From NCBI GenBank assembly GCA_032718475.1, contig JAUCBJ010009052.1, forward strand, positions 1-60,188: DNA of 60,188 nucleotides, written 5' to 3'. Below are positions 21,301-34,607 of the stretch, piece after piece. How positions within the stretch are numbered: position 1 is the stretch's first letter; each line of letters opens with the position of its first letter. The notes below the pieces were generated by a model that saw nothing but the letters and a program-made list of their open reading frames with translations, did not search any database and was not told the origin of the DNA. The position numbers and the translations under genes were made by a program. Origin of the DNA: Nemertoderma westbladi (lineage: Eukaryota; Xenacoelomorpha; Nemertodermatida; Nemertodermatidae).

Positions 21301-24300
21301 ACCGATAGCAGGATAAAGACATGGATTTATTCACACTGGTACTAAGTAGTACCGATAGCAGGATAAAGACATGGATTTATTCACACTGGTACTAAGTAGT
21401 ACCGATAGCAGGATAAAGACATGGATTTATTCACACTGGTACTAAGTAGTACCGATAGCAGGATAAAGACATGGATTTATTCACACTGGTACTAAGTAGT
21501 ACCGATAGCAGGATAAAGACATGGATTTATTCACACTGGTACTAAGTAGTACCGATAGCAGGATAAAGACATGGATTTATTCACACTGGTACTAAGTAGT
21601 ACCGATAGCAGGATAAAGACATGGATTTATTCACACTGGTACTAAGTAGTACCGATAGCAGGATAAAGACATGGATTTATTCACACTGGTACTAAGTAGT
21701 ACCGATAGCAGGATAAAGACATGGATTTATTCACACTGGTACTAAGTAGTACCGATAGCAGGATAAAGACATGGATTTATTCACACTGGTACTAAGTAGT
21801 ACCGATAGCAGGATAAAGACATGGATTTATTCACACTGGTACTAAGTAGTACCGATAGCAGGATAAAGACATGGATTTATTCACACTGGTACTAAGTAGT
21901 ACCGATAGCAGGATAAAGACATGGATTTATTCACACTGGTACTAAGTAGTACCGATAGCAGGATAAAGACATGGATTTATTCACACTGGTACTAAGTAGT
22001 ACCGATAGCAGGATAAAGACATGGATTTATTCACACTGGTACTAAGTAGTACCGATAGCAGGATAAAGACATGGATTTATTCACACTGGTACTAAGTAGT
22101 ACCGATAGCAGGATAAAGACATGGATTTATTCACACTGGTACTAAGTAGTACCGATAGCAGGATAAAGACATGGATTTATTCACACTGGTACTAAGTAGT
22201 ACCGATAGCAGGATAAAGACATGGATTTATTCACACTGGTACTAAGTAGTACCGATAGCAGGATAAAGACATGGATTTATTCACACTGGTACTAAGTAGT
22301 ACCGATAGCAGGATAAAGACATGGATTTATTCACACTGGTACTAAGTAGTACCGATAGCAGGATAAAGACATGGATTTATTCACACTGGTACTAAGTAGT
22401 ACCGATAGCAGGATAAAGACATGGATTTATTCACACTGGTACTAAGTAGTACCGATAGCAGGATAAAGACATGGATTTATTCACACTGGTACTAAGTAGT
22501 ACCGATAGCAGGATAAAGACATGGATTTATTCACACTGGTACTAAGTAGTACCGATAGCAGGATAAAGACATGGATTTATTCACACTGGTACTAAGTAGT
22601 ACCGATAGCAGGATAAAGACATGGATTTATTCACACTGGTACTAAGTAGTACCGATAGCAGGATAAAGACATGGATTTATTCACACTGGTACTAAGTAGT
22701 ACCGATAGCAGGATAAAGACATGGATTTATTCACACTGGTACTAAGTAGTACCGATAGCAGGATAAAGACATGGATTTATTCACACTGGTACTAAGTAGT
22801 ACCGATAGCAGGATAAAGACATGGATTTATTCACACTGGTACTAAGTAGTACCGATAGCAGGATAAAGACATGGATTTATTCACACTGGTACTAAGTAGT
22901 ACCGATAGCAGGATAAAGACATGGATTTATTCACACTGGTACTAAGTAGTACCGATAGCAGGATAAAGACATGGATTTATTCACACTGGTACTAAGTAGT
23001 ACCGATGGCAGGATAAAGACATGGATTTATTCACAGTGGTACTAAGTAGTACCGATAGCAGGATAAAGACATGGATTTATTCACACTGGTACTAAGTAGT
23101 ACCGATAGCAGGATAAAGACATGGATTTATTCACACTGGTACTAAGTAGTACAGATAGCAGGATAAAGACATGGATTTATTCACACTGGTACTAAGTAGT
23201 ACAGATAGCAGGATAAAGACATGGATTTATTCACACTGGTACTAAGTAGTACCGATAGCAGGATAAAGACATGGATTTATTCACACTGGTACTAAGTAGT
23301 ACCGATAGCAGGATAAAGACATGGATTTATTCACACTGGTACTAAGTAGTACCGATAGCAGGATAAAGACATGGATTTATTCACACTGGTACTAAGTAGT
23401 ACCGATAGCAGGATAAAGACATGGATTTATTCACAGTGGTACTAAGTAGTACCGATAGCAGGATAAAGACATGGATTTATTCACACTGGTACTAAGTAGT
23501 ACCGATAGCAGGATAAAGACATGGATTTATTCACACTGGTACTAAGTAGTACCGATAGCAGGATAAAGACATGGATTTATTCACACTGGTACTAAGTAGT
23601 ACAGATAGCAGGATAAAGACATGGATTTATTCACACTGGTACTAAGTAGTACCGATAGCAGGATAAAGACATGGATTTATTCACACTGGTACTAAGTAGT
23701 ACCGATAGCAGGATAAAGACATGGATTTATTCACACTGGTACTAAGTAGTACCGATAGCAGGATAAAGACATGGATTTATTCACACTGGTACTAAGTAGT
23801 ACCGATAGCAGGATAAAGACATGGATTTATTCACACTGGTACTAAGTAGTACCGATAGCAGGATAAAGACATGGATTTATTCACACTGGTACTAAGTAGT
23901 ACCGATAGCAGGATAAAGACATGGATTTATTCACACTGGTACTAAGTAGTACCGATAGCAGGATAAAGACATGGATTTATTCACACTGGTACTAAGTAGT
24001 ACCGATAGCAGGATAAAGACATGGATTTATTCACACTGGTACTAAGTAGTACCGATAGCAGGATAAAGACATGGATTTATTCACACTGGTACTAAGTAGT
24101 ACCGATAGCAGGATAAAGACATGGATTTATTCACACTGGTACTAAGTAGTACCGATAGCAGGATAAAGACATGGATTTATTCACACTGGTACTAAGTAGT
24201 ACCGATAGCAGGATAAAGACATGGATTTATTCACACTGGTACTAAGTAGTACCGATAGCAGGATAAAGACATGGATTTATTCACACTGGTACTAAGTAGT

Positions 24301-27300
24301 ACCGATAGCAGGATAAAGACATGGATTTATTCACACTGGTACTAAGTAGTACCGATAGCAGGATAAAGACATGGATTTATTCACACTGGTACTAAGTAGT
24401 ACCGATAGCAGGATAAAGACATGGATTTATTCACACTGGTACTAAGTAGTACCGATAGCAGGATAAAGACATGGATTTATTCACACTGGTACTAAGTAGT
24501 ACCGATAGCAGGATAAAGACATGGATTTATTCACACTGGTACTAAGTAGTACCGATAGCAGGATAAAGACATGGATTTATTCACACTGGTACTAAGTAGT
24601 ACCGATAGCAGGATAAAGACATGGATTTATTCACACTGGTACTAAGTAGTACCGATAGCAGGATAAAGACATGGATTTATTCACACTGGTACTAAGTAGT
24701 ACCGATAGCAGGATAAAGACATGGATTTATTCACACTGGTACTAAGTAGTACCGATAGCAGGATAAAGACATGGATTTATTCACACTGGTACTAAGTAGT
24801 ACCGATAGCAGGATAAAGACATGGATTTATTCACACTGGTACTAAGTAGTACCGATAGCAGGATAAAGACATGGATTTATTCACACTGGTACTAAGTAGT
24901 ACCGATAGCAGGATAAAGACATGGATTTATTCACACTGGTACTAAGTAGTACCGATAGCAGGATAAAGACATGGATTTATTCACACTGGTACTAAGTAGT
25001 ACCGATAGCAGGATAAAGACATGGATTTATTCACACTGGTACTAAGTAGTACCGATAGCAGGATAAAGACATGGATTTATTCACACTGGTACTAAGTAGT
25101 ACCGATAGCAGGATAAAGACATGGATTTATTCACACTGGTACTAAGTAGTACCGATAGCAGGATAAAGACATGGATTTATTCACACTGGTACTAAGTAGT
25201 ACCGATAGCAGGATAAAGACATGGATTTATTCACACTGGTACTAAGTAGTACCGATAGCAGGATAAAGACATGGATTTATTCACACTGGTACTAAGTAGT
25301 ACCGATAGCAGGATAAAGACATGGATTTATTCACACTGGTACTAAGTAGTACCGATAGCAGGATAAAGACATGGATTTATTCACACTGGTACTAAGTAGT
25401 ACCGATAGCAGGATAAAGACATGGATTTATTCACACTGGTACTAAGTAGTACCGATAGCAGGATAAAGACATGGATTTATTCACACTGGTACTAAGTAGT
25501 ACCGATAGCAGGATAAAGACATGGATTTATTCACACTGGTACTAAGTAGTACCGATAGCAGGATAAAGACATGGATTTATTCACACTGGTACTAAGTAGT
25601 ACCGATAGCAGGATAAAGACATGGATTTATTCACACTGGTACTAAGTAGTACCGATAGCAGGATAAAGACATGGATTTATTCACACTGGTACTAAGTAGT
25701 ACCGATAGCAGGATAAAGACATGGATTTATTCACACTGGTACTAAGTAGTACCGATAGCAGGATAAAGACATGGATTTATTCACACTGGTACTAAGTAGT
25801 ACCGATAGCAGGATAAAGACATGGATTTATTCACACTGGTACTAAGTAGTACCGATAGCAGGATAAAGACATGGATTTATTCACACTGGTACTAAGTAGT
25901 ACCGATAGCAGGATAAAGACATGGATTTATTCACACTGGTACTAAGTAGTACCGATAGCAGGATAAAGACATGGATTTATTCACACTGGTACTAAGTAGT
26001 ACCGATAGCAGGATAAAGACATGGATTTATTCACACTGGTACTAAGTAGTACCGATAGCAGGATAAAGACATGGATTTATTCACACTGGTACTAAGTAGT
26101 ACCGATAGCAGGATAAAGACATGGATTTATTCACACTGGTACTAAGTAGTACCGATAGCAGGATAAAGACATGGATTTATTCACACTGGTACTAAGTAGT
26201 ACCGATAGCAGGATAAAGACATGGATTTATTCACACTGGTACTAAGTAGTACCGATAGCAGGATAAAGACATGGATTTATTCACACTGGTACTAAGTAGT
26301 ACCGATAGCAGGATAAAGACATGGATTTATTCACACTGGTACTAAGTAGTACCGATAGCAGGATAAAGACATGGATTTATTCACACTGGTACTAAGTAGT
26401 ACCGATAGCAGGATAAAGACATGGATTTATTCACACTGGTACTAAGTAGTACCGATAGCAGGATAAAGACATGGATTTATTCACATGGTACTAAGTAGTA
26501 CCGATAGCAGGATAAAGACATGGATTTATTCACACTGGTACTAAGTAGTACCGATAGCAGGATAAAGACATGGATTTATTCACCACTGGTACTAAGTAGT
26601 ACCGATAGCAGGATAAAGACATGGATTTATTCACACTGGTACTAAGTAGTACCGATAGCAGGATAAAGACATGGTTTTATTCACACTTGTACTAAGTAGT
26701 ACCGATAGCAGGATAAAGACATGGTTTTATTCACCACTGGTACTAAGTAGTACCGATAGCAGGATAAAGACATGGTTTTATTCACCACTTGTACTAAGTA
26801 GTACCGATAGCAGGATAAAGACATGGATTTATTCACACTGGTACTAAGTAGTACCGATAGCAGGATAAAGACATGGATTTATTCACACTGGTACTAAGTA
26901 GTACCGATAGCAGGATAAAGACATGGATTTATTCACATGGTACTAAGTAGTACCGATAGCAGGATAAAGACATGGATTTATTCACACTGGTACTAAGTAG
27001 TACCGATAGCAGGATAAAGACATGGATTTATTCACACTGGTACTAAGTAGTACCGATAGCAGGATAAAGACATGGATTTATTCACACTGGTACTAAGTAG
27101 TACCGATAGCAGGATAAAGACATGGATTTATTCACACTGGTACTAAGTAGTACCGATAGCAGGATAAAGACATGGATTTATTCACACTGGTACTAAGTAG
27201 TACCGATAGCAGGATAAAGACATGGATTTATTCACACTGGTACTAAGTAGTACCGATAGCAGGATAAAGACATGGATTTATTCACACTGGTACTAAGTAG

Positions 27301-30300
27301 TACCGATAGCAGGATAAAGACATGGATTTATTCACACTGGTACTAAGTAGTACCGATAGCAGGATAAAGACATGGATTTATTCACACTGGTACTAAGTAG
27401 TACCGATAGCAGGATAAAGACATGGATTTATTCACACTGGTACTAAGTAGTACCGATAGCAGGATAAAGACATGGATTTATTCACACTGGTACTAAGTAG
27501 TACCGATAGCAGGATAAAGACATGGATTTATTCACACTGGTACTAAGTAGTACCGATAGCAGGATAAAGACATGGATTTATTCACACTGGTACTAAGTAG
27601 TACCGATAGCAGGATAAAGACATGGATTTATTCACACTGGTACTAAGTAGTACCGATAGCAGGATAAAGACATGGATTTATTCACACTGGTACTAAGTAG
27701 TACCGATAGCAGGATAAAGACATGGATTTATTCACACTGGTACTAAGTAGTACCGATAGCAGGATAAAGACATGGATTTATTCACACTGGTACTAAGTAG
27801 TACCGATAGCAGGATAAAGACATGGATTTATTCACACTGGTACTAAGTAGTACCGATAGCAGGATAAAGACATGGATTTATTCACACTGGTACTAAGTAG
27901 TACCGATAGCAGGATAAAGACATGGATTTATTCACACTGGTACTAAGTAGTACCGATAGCAGGATAAAGACATGGATTTATTCACACTGGTACTAAGTAG
28001 TACCGATAGCAGGATAAAGACATGGATTTATTCACACTGGTACTAAGTAGTACCGATAGCAGGATAAAGACATGGATTTATTCACACTGGTACTAAGTAG
28101 TACCGATAGCAGGATAAAGACATGGATTTATTCACACTGGTACTAAGTAGTACCGATAGCAGGATAAAGACATGGATTTATTCACACTGGTACTAAGTAG
28201 TACCGATAGCAGGATAAAGACATGGATTTATTCACACTGGTACTAAGTAGTACCGATAGCAGGATAAAGACATGGATTTATTCACACTGGTACTAAGTAG
28301 TACCGATAGCAGGATAAAGACATGGATTTATTCACACTGGTACTAAGTAGTACCGATAGCAGGATAAAGACATGGATTTATTCACACTGGTACTAAGTAG
28401 TACCGATAGCAGGATAAAGACATGGATTTATTCACACTGGTACTAAGTAGTACCGATAGCAGGATAAAGACATGGATTTATTCACACTGGTACTAAGTAG
28501 TACCGATAGCAGGATAAAGACATGGATTTATTCACACTGGTACTAAGTAGTACCGATAGCAGGATAAAGACATGGATTTATTCACACTGGTACTAAGTAG
28601 TACCGATAGCAGGATAAAGACATGGATTTATTCACACTGGTACTAAGTAGTACCGATAGCAGGATAAAGACATGGATTTATTCACACTGGTACTAAGTAG
28701 TACCGATAGCAGGATAAAGACATGGATTTATTCACACTGGTACTAAGTAGTACCGATAGCAGGATAAAGACATGGATTTATTCACACTGGTACTAAGTAG
28801 TACCGATAGCAGGATAAAGACATGGATTTATTCACACTGGTACTAAGTAGTACCGATAGCAGGATAAAGACATGGATTTATTCACACTGGTACTAAGTAG
28901 TACCGATAGCAGGATAAAGACATGGATTTATTCACACTGGTACTAAGTAGTACCGATAGCAGGATAAAGACATGGATTTATTCACACTGGTACTAAGTAG
29001 TACCGATAGCAGGATAAAGACATGGATTTATTCACACTGGTACTAAGTAGTACCGATAGCAGGATAAAGACATGGATTTATTCACACTGGTACTAAGTAG
29101 TACCGATAGCAGGATAAAGACATGGATTTATTCACACTGGTACTAAGTAGTACCGATAGCAGGATAAAGACATGGATTTATTCACACTGGTACTAAGTAG
29201 TACCGATAGCAGGATAAAGACATGGATTTATTCACACTGGTACTAAGTAGTACCGATAGCAGGATAAAGACATGGATTTATTCACACTGGTACTAAGTAG
29301 TACCGATAGCAGGATAAAGACATGGATTTATTCACACTGGTACTAAGTAGTACCGATAGCAGGATAAAGACATGGATTTATTCACACTGGTACTAAGTAG
29401 TACCGATAGCAGGATAAAGACATGGATTTATTCACACTGGTACTAAGTAGTACCGATAGCAGGATAAAGACATGGATTTATTCACACTGGTACTAAGTAG
29501 TACCGATAGCAGGATAAAGACATGGATTTATTCACACTGGTACTAAGTAGTACCGATAGCAGGATAAAGACATGGATTTATTCACACTGGTACTAAGTAG
29601 TACCGATAGCAGGATAAAGACATGGATTTATTCACACTGGTACTAAGTAGTACCGATAGCAGGATAAAGACATGGATTTATTCACACTGGTACTAAGTAG
29701 TACCGATAGCAGGATAAAGACATGGATTTATTCACACTGGTACTAAGTAGTACCGATAGCAGGATAAAGACATGGATTTATTCACACTGGTACTAAGTAG
29801 TACCGATAGCAGGATAAAGACATGGATTTATTCACACTGGTACTAAGTAGTACCGATAGCAGGATAAAGACATGGATTTATTCACACTGGTACTAAGTAG
29901 TACCGATAGCAGGATAAAGACATGGATTTATTCACACTGGTACTAAGTAGTACCGATAGCAGGATAAAGACATGGATTTATTCACACTGGTACTAAGTAG
30001 TACCGATAGCAGGATAAAGACATGGATTTATTCACACTGGTACTAAGTAGTACCGATAGCAGGATAAAGACATGGATTTATTCACACTGGTACTAAGTAG
30101 TACCGATAGCAGGATAAAGACATGGATTTATTCACACTGGTACTAAGTAGTACCGATAGCAGGATAAAGACATGGATTTATTCACACTGGTACTAAGTAG
30201 TACCGATAGCAGGATAAAGACATGGATTTATTCACACTGGTACTAAGTAGTACCGATAGCAGGATAAAGACATGGATTTATTCACACTGGTACTAAGTAG

Positions 30301-31663
30301 TACCGATAGCAGGATAAAGACATGGATTTATTCACACTGGTACTAAGTAGTACCGATAGCAGGATAAAGACATGGATTTATTCACACTGGTACTAAGTAG
30401 TACCGATAGCAGGATAAAGACATGGATTTATTCACACTGGTACTAAGTAGTACCGATAGCAGGATAAAGACATGGATTTATTCACACTGGTACTAAGTAG
30501 TACCGATAGCAGGATAAAGACATGGATTTATTCACACTGGTACTAAGTAGTACCGATAGCAGGATAAAGACATGGATTTATTCACACTGGTACTAAGTAG
30601 TACCGATAGCAGGATAAAGACATGGATTTATTCACACTGGTACTAAGTAGTACCGATAGCAGGATAAAGACATGGATTTATTCACACTGGTACTAAGTAG
30701 TACCGATAGCAGGATAAAGACATGGATTTATTCACACTGGTACTAAGTAGTACCGATAGCAGGATAAAGACATGGATTTATTCACACTGGTACTAAGTAG
30801 TACCGATAGCAGGATAAAGACATGGATTTATTCACACTGGTACTAAGTAGTACCGATAGCAGGATAAAGACATGGATTTATTCACACTGGTACTAAGTAG
30901 TACCGATAGCAGGATAAAGACATGGATTTATTCACACTGGTACTAAGTAGTACCGATAGCAGGATAAAGACATGGATTTATTCACACTGGTACTAAGTAG
31001 TACCGATAGCAGGATAAAGACATGGATTTATTCACACTGGTACTAAGTAGTACCGATAGCAGGATAAAGACATGGATTTATTCACACTGGTACTAAGTAG
31101 TACCGATAGCAGGATAAAGACATGGATTTATTCACACTGGTACTAAGTAGTACCGATAGCAGGATAAAGACATGGATTTATTCACACTGGTACTAAGTAG
31201 TACCGATAGCAGGATAAAGACATGGATTTATTCACACTGGTACTAAGTAGTACCGATAGCAGGATAAAGACATGGATTTATTCACACTGGTACTAAGTAG
31301 TACCGATAGCAGGATAAAGACATGGATTTATTCACACTGGTACTAAGTAGTACCGATAGCAGGATAAAGACATGGATTTATTCACACTGGTACTAAGTAG
31401 TACCGATAGCAGGATAAAGACATGGATTTATTCACACTGGTACTAAGTAGTACCGATAGCAGGATAAAGACATGGATTTATTCACACTGGTACTAAGTAG
31501 TACCGATAGCAGGATAAAGACATGGATTTATTCACACTGGTACTAAGTAGTACCGATAGCAGGATAAAGACATGGATTTATTCACACTGGTACTAAGTAG
31601 TACCGATAGCAGGATAAAGACATGGATTTATTCACACTGGTACTAAGTAGTACCGATAGCAGG
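18347..31663. repeat. 50-bp satellite array, about 266 copies, truncated by gap
   Basis: The exact 50-bp unit contains AGTACCGATAGCAGGATAAA, GACATGGATTTATTCACACT and GGTACTAAGT. Most neighbouring units are identical for kilobases. Each unit carries an inverted repeat GGTACT-AAGT-AGTACC. Divergent clusters lie at about 23006-23625 (GATGGCA, CACAGTGG, ACAGATAG) and 26486-26940 (49- and 51-bp units, ATGGTTTTAT, CACTTGTACT). Fifty is not a multiple of three and the frames contain stops, so no long ORF appears. Its length is a minimum because it runs into the N gap. Confidence 0.99.
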
Positions 31664-31763
31664 NNNNNNNNNNNNNNNNNNNNNNNNNNNNNNNNNNNNN
31701 NNNNNNNNNNNNNNNNNNNNNNNNNNNNNNNNNNNNNNNNNNNNNNNNNNNNNNNNNNNNNNN
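31664..31763. other. Assembly gap, 100 N
   Basis: Exactly 100 N, a common placeholder for a gap of unknown size. ORFs read across it are meaningless. Confidence 0.99.
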
Positions 31764-32349
31764 ACACTGTAGTACCGGTAGAAATTGGATATGATGTGGT
31801 GTGTCTGATGATAGCAGTATGCGTAAACACCAGAAATAAAGCAAATTGCGATTGCTGATAGTAGTTGTGCAGAAATAGCTGCACCACCATTATTTTTAGA
31901 AAGTATATGACGGTAAAACACCACATTTTTTAGGAATGTTGCTTTTGTTTCATTGGTATTCATGTCCATGAAATTGTAGGAATAACGTGCGATCGTTATA
32001 CCTGAACCTTCGTATTTAAATCGCCTAAAAAGGTAATTTTGTGGAATTGGCGAAATAAACTAAATATTAGGCCTACATAGTATGACAGGACTAGCTAACT
32101 GTAAGTAAACTAAACAACATCGAAACTGTAAGCTCCTCTTCAATTTGTTTATCACCAAATGTACCAGTTTCACATGCTTTGAGATCGGGTAGGCCCATAA
32201 CGATTGTTAATTCGTGCACGAAACACAGTACAATCAATTTAATCACAAGACTATCGTTTGCTCAAATTGTTTCATATTACTTCCAACTGTGGTTACGATC
32301 TAATGTATTTAAATTGTATTCACACGGCATGATCAATATGTAAATATTT
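31764..32349. other. Right edge of satellite and 3' flank of the receptor gene
   Basis: The first bases, ACACTGTAGTACCGGTAG, match the satellite unit with 8 bp (GTACTAAG) missing and one substitution, so this is a decayed end unit. The rest is AT-rich and non-coding. On the minus strand an ATTAAA hexamer (plus TTTAAT near 32238-32243) lies about 107 nt after the receptor stop and could be a polyadenylation signal. Confidence 0.6.
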
Positions 32350-33549
32350 TCAGAGCCGCCTCCTTTTAAACAGAAGTTTTGCAAAGGCTTTGCGAAAATC
32401 GCGATTAAATACCGTGTAGATGATTGGATTACAAGCGGAATTAACATAACCCAACCAGAAGAAAAAGTCTAGCAGTTCGGGAACAAGATTGAACGAGGGC
32501 CACAGAGTTATAATCGTGTACATTGTAAAGAATGGAAACCAGCAGACAACAAAGGTTCCCATGACAATACCAAGAACAATAGTTGTACGTCGTTCACGAG
32601 CCGCTAAAACCTTTTTCCGTCTGCTTTCATGTTCAGTCATGGACAGGTTAGTATTAACCAATGGTGAGGTTTTGCTGGCTAAAGTTCGGATCGGAGAAAA
32701 TGATTGAGTTCGCGGTTCCGCTGTAGCAGGGCTTTCTGAAATTTCCGAATAATCGTCAGCTAAAGCGTCATCTGCATTTTGCTTCAATGATTGATTTTTT
32801 TCTCTGAGTTTCATATCCAGGTTTGTAGAAGTGTGCCGTTGTCTTTCTTTTTCGCGTCGTTTCTGGGCTGAAGTACGTTTCCGAGCCTCAATGTAAATCT
32901 TGGCGTACAGGCCGGTGAGAATCGCACACGGCAAATAGAAACTGAAAACCACACTGTAGTACACATAGTTGCCATCTGGCAGCTCACAACTACTGTTATC
33001 ATCCATATTCTTCCAGCCCAGAGCCGGTGGAACTGATATAAGTATAGAGAACATCCACACCACTGCTATGGTTATGTATATCTTTCTTGGCGTCCGCTGG
33101 TACGAAGTAGGATGAATAACGCTGAGGTATCTATCCAAACTTATAGCACAAAGATTCCAAATGCTCGCTGTGCAGGCCAGAACATCAACGCCCAGCCACA
33201 ATTCGCACCAAATTTTCCCAAAGACCCAGCAATGGAGCAAGTATTTCGTTGTTGTGAACGGTATTACCACCAAACCAATTATTATATCGGATGTAGCCAG
33301 CGAGATTAGTAGCCAGTTTTGTACGACTTTGAGGACGCGATCTTTAAGTATAGCAACGCAAACCAACACATTGCCAAACACGATAACCAACATCACCAAA
33401 ACAGCGCAAACTGCTATAGTTGTAAATCGAATTCGACCTGCAATATCTGTTATATTATAGAAGTATGTGCATGTATCATCATTGACATCAATAGAGTCTA
33501 GATAAGCTAATGAAGTCGTGCTATTAGTCTGTTCAGAATATTGTGACAT
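32350..33549 (-). CDS. Aminergic G-protein-coupled receptor (tyramine/octopamine/alpha-2-adrenergic-like), intronless
   Basis: A 399-aa seven-transmembrane class A receptor in one exon, expected to signal from the plasma membrane in response to a biogenic amine. All hallmark residues are present: N60 in TM1 (GNVLV), D88 in TM2, C115 paired with C188 in the second extracellular loop, amine-binding D122 in TM3, DRY at 139-141, S199 and S203 in TM5 (catechol/phenol contacts in this family), CWFPFF at 336-341 with W337, W365, G367 and Y368 in TM7, and NPIIY at 374-378. N9 and N32 are glycosylation sequons. The third intracellular loop is long (about 222-318) and basic, and the C-tail is short without a palmitoylation cysteine. 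The start has A at -3 (AACCAAAATG). TM2 resembles tyramine receptors, ICL2 (RTPRKI) alpha-2 receptors and TM5 D2 receptors, so the ligand is unresolved. Confidence 0.97.
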   Translation of the reverse strand: MSQYSEQTNSTTSLAYLDSIDVNDDTCTYFYNITDIAGRIRFTTIAVCAVLVMLVIVFGNVLVCVAILKDRVLKVVQNWLLISLATSDIIIGLVVIPFTTTKYLLHCWVFGKIWCELWLGVDVLACTASIWNLCAISLDRYLSVIHPTSYQRTPRKIYITIAVVWMFSILISVPPALGWKNMDDNSSCELPDGNYVYYSVVFSFYLPCAILTGLYAKIYIEARKRTSAQKRREKERQRHTSTNLDMKLREKNQSLKQNADDALADDYSEISESPATAEPRTQSFSPIRTLASKTSPLVNTNLSMTEHESRRKKVLAARERRTTIVLGIVMGTFVVCWFPFFTMYTIITLWPSFNLVPELLDFFFWLGYVNSACNPIIYTVFNRDFRKAFAKLLFKRRRL

Positions 33550-34607
33550 TTTGGTTAGTTAGGTAGTGAGCACCACTTAAGATAATACTATCTTCTGGAA
33601 ACGTCCCTTCCACCAACAGAGGCAGAGGTAATCCTGAAGTCAAAGGAAACCTAGAATAATAAATGAACATTTTAATAATTTATTATCATAAAAGGGAATA
33701 TGATTATCATGGAATACTACATACCTACCTACTAGAAACTCTAGCTATAGTAGAATAAGGAAGGTTATACATTTGACATCAAAGCATAAAAGTCATCCTC
33801 TGGTGTATTAAATCTAACTAACATAAAAATAAAATAACATAAATTAAAATTTTGCACGTGAAGATTGTGTTTTAGCATAGCATCACGAATTCCTATTGTA
33901 ATTAAAGTGAAATATATTTTCAACTTGGATTTAAAAGTGAAAAACCAATATTGGTGTGAAGGGAGTGTTGTTTAGATATACAATAGGAAGTGATCAAACA
34001 ATGTATAGTATGTTGTACTGAACAAACGCTGTGTATTGGTATTATAACGAACCTGTCTTTAGACTGGGTAGTTTTTGTCTAAAGCTGAGGCCGGCAAAAA
34101 CACGATGGATATATTTACCTATATCACTATATATGTCACTATATCACTCACTATGTATGTTCACCAAATGGCTTGAAACCACTTGCATGCATTGTAAAAT
34201 TGTAAACGCAAGTATTTATCAATTGTTGTCTAGTTGTTGAATAAAAAAAATTGGGAACGATTCGAAGTGCGATATTCGAAATATTTGCATATTTTCAACA
34301 TTATTGAACGCGAAATTAAATACCCACAACTCCCTTGCTTGAAATGTTTTTCAGGTGATTGATATTTAGCAATTATTATGAGGTTACTTACTACTGAAAT
34401 CTGACAGAATGCCAAACGTATTATTATAGTTCTATCTCTATTCAGCCAGTTAGTGTAATGTCAAGCAGTACATCATTTATATATCGTATGTATCTATAGG
34501 GCCTAATTGTCATCGTTATAATACTGTCATCAACTTAGGCTAAGCTCAATTGGAATGCAAAGGCTTAGTAGGTTTTGTATATCTGGGACGTTTACAACAG
34601 CTGTCGA
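33550..34607. other. Upstream flank of the receptor gene
   Basis: Non-coding, AT-rich. The promoter presumably lies here or beyond, but no confident TATA or initiator can be pointed to. Small ORFs at 34031-34240 and 34230-34415 have no domain. Confidence 0.5.
33633..33650 (-). promoter_or_regulatory. Possible 3' splice site of a 5' UTR exon
   Basis: On the minus strand TTTCCTTTGACTTCAG precedes GATTACC, with the AG at 33635-33634. This would leave about 84 nt of 5' UTR before the receptor ATG. Intronless-CDS receptors often have a spliced 5' UTR. There is no transcript evidence. Confidence 0.25.

Noticed and set aside
18347-31663. CRISPR array
   Set aside because: Contiguous 50-bp units with no unique spacers, in a metazoan context; this is a satellite.
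31582-31969. ORFs spanning the N gap
   Set aside because: They read through 100 placeholder N and cannot be interpreted.
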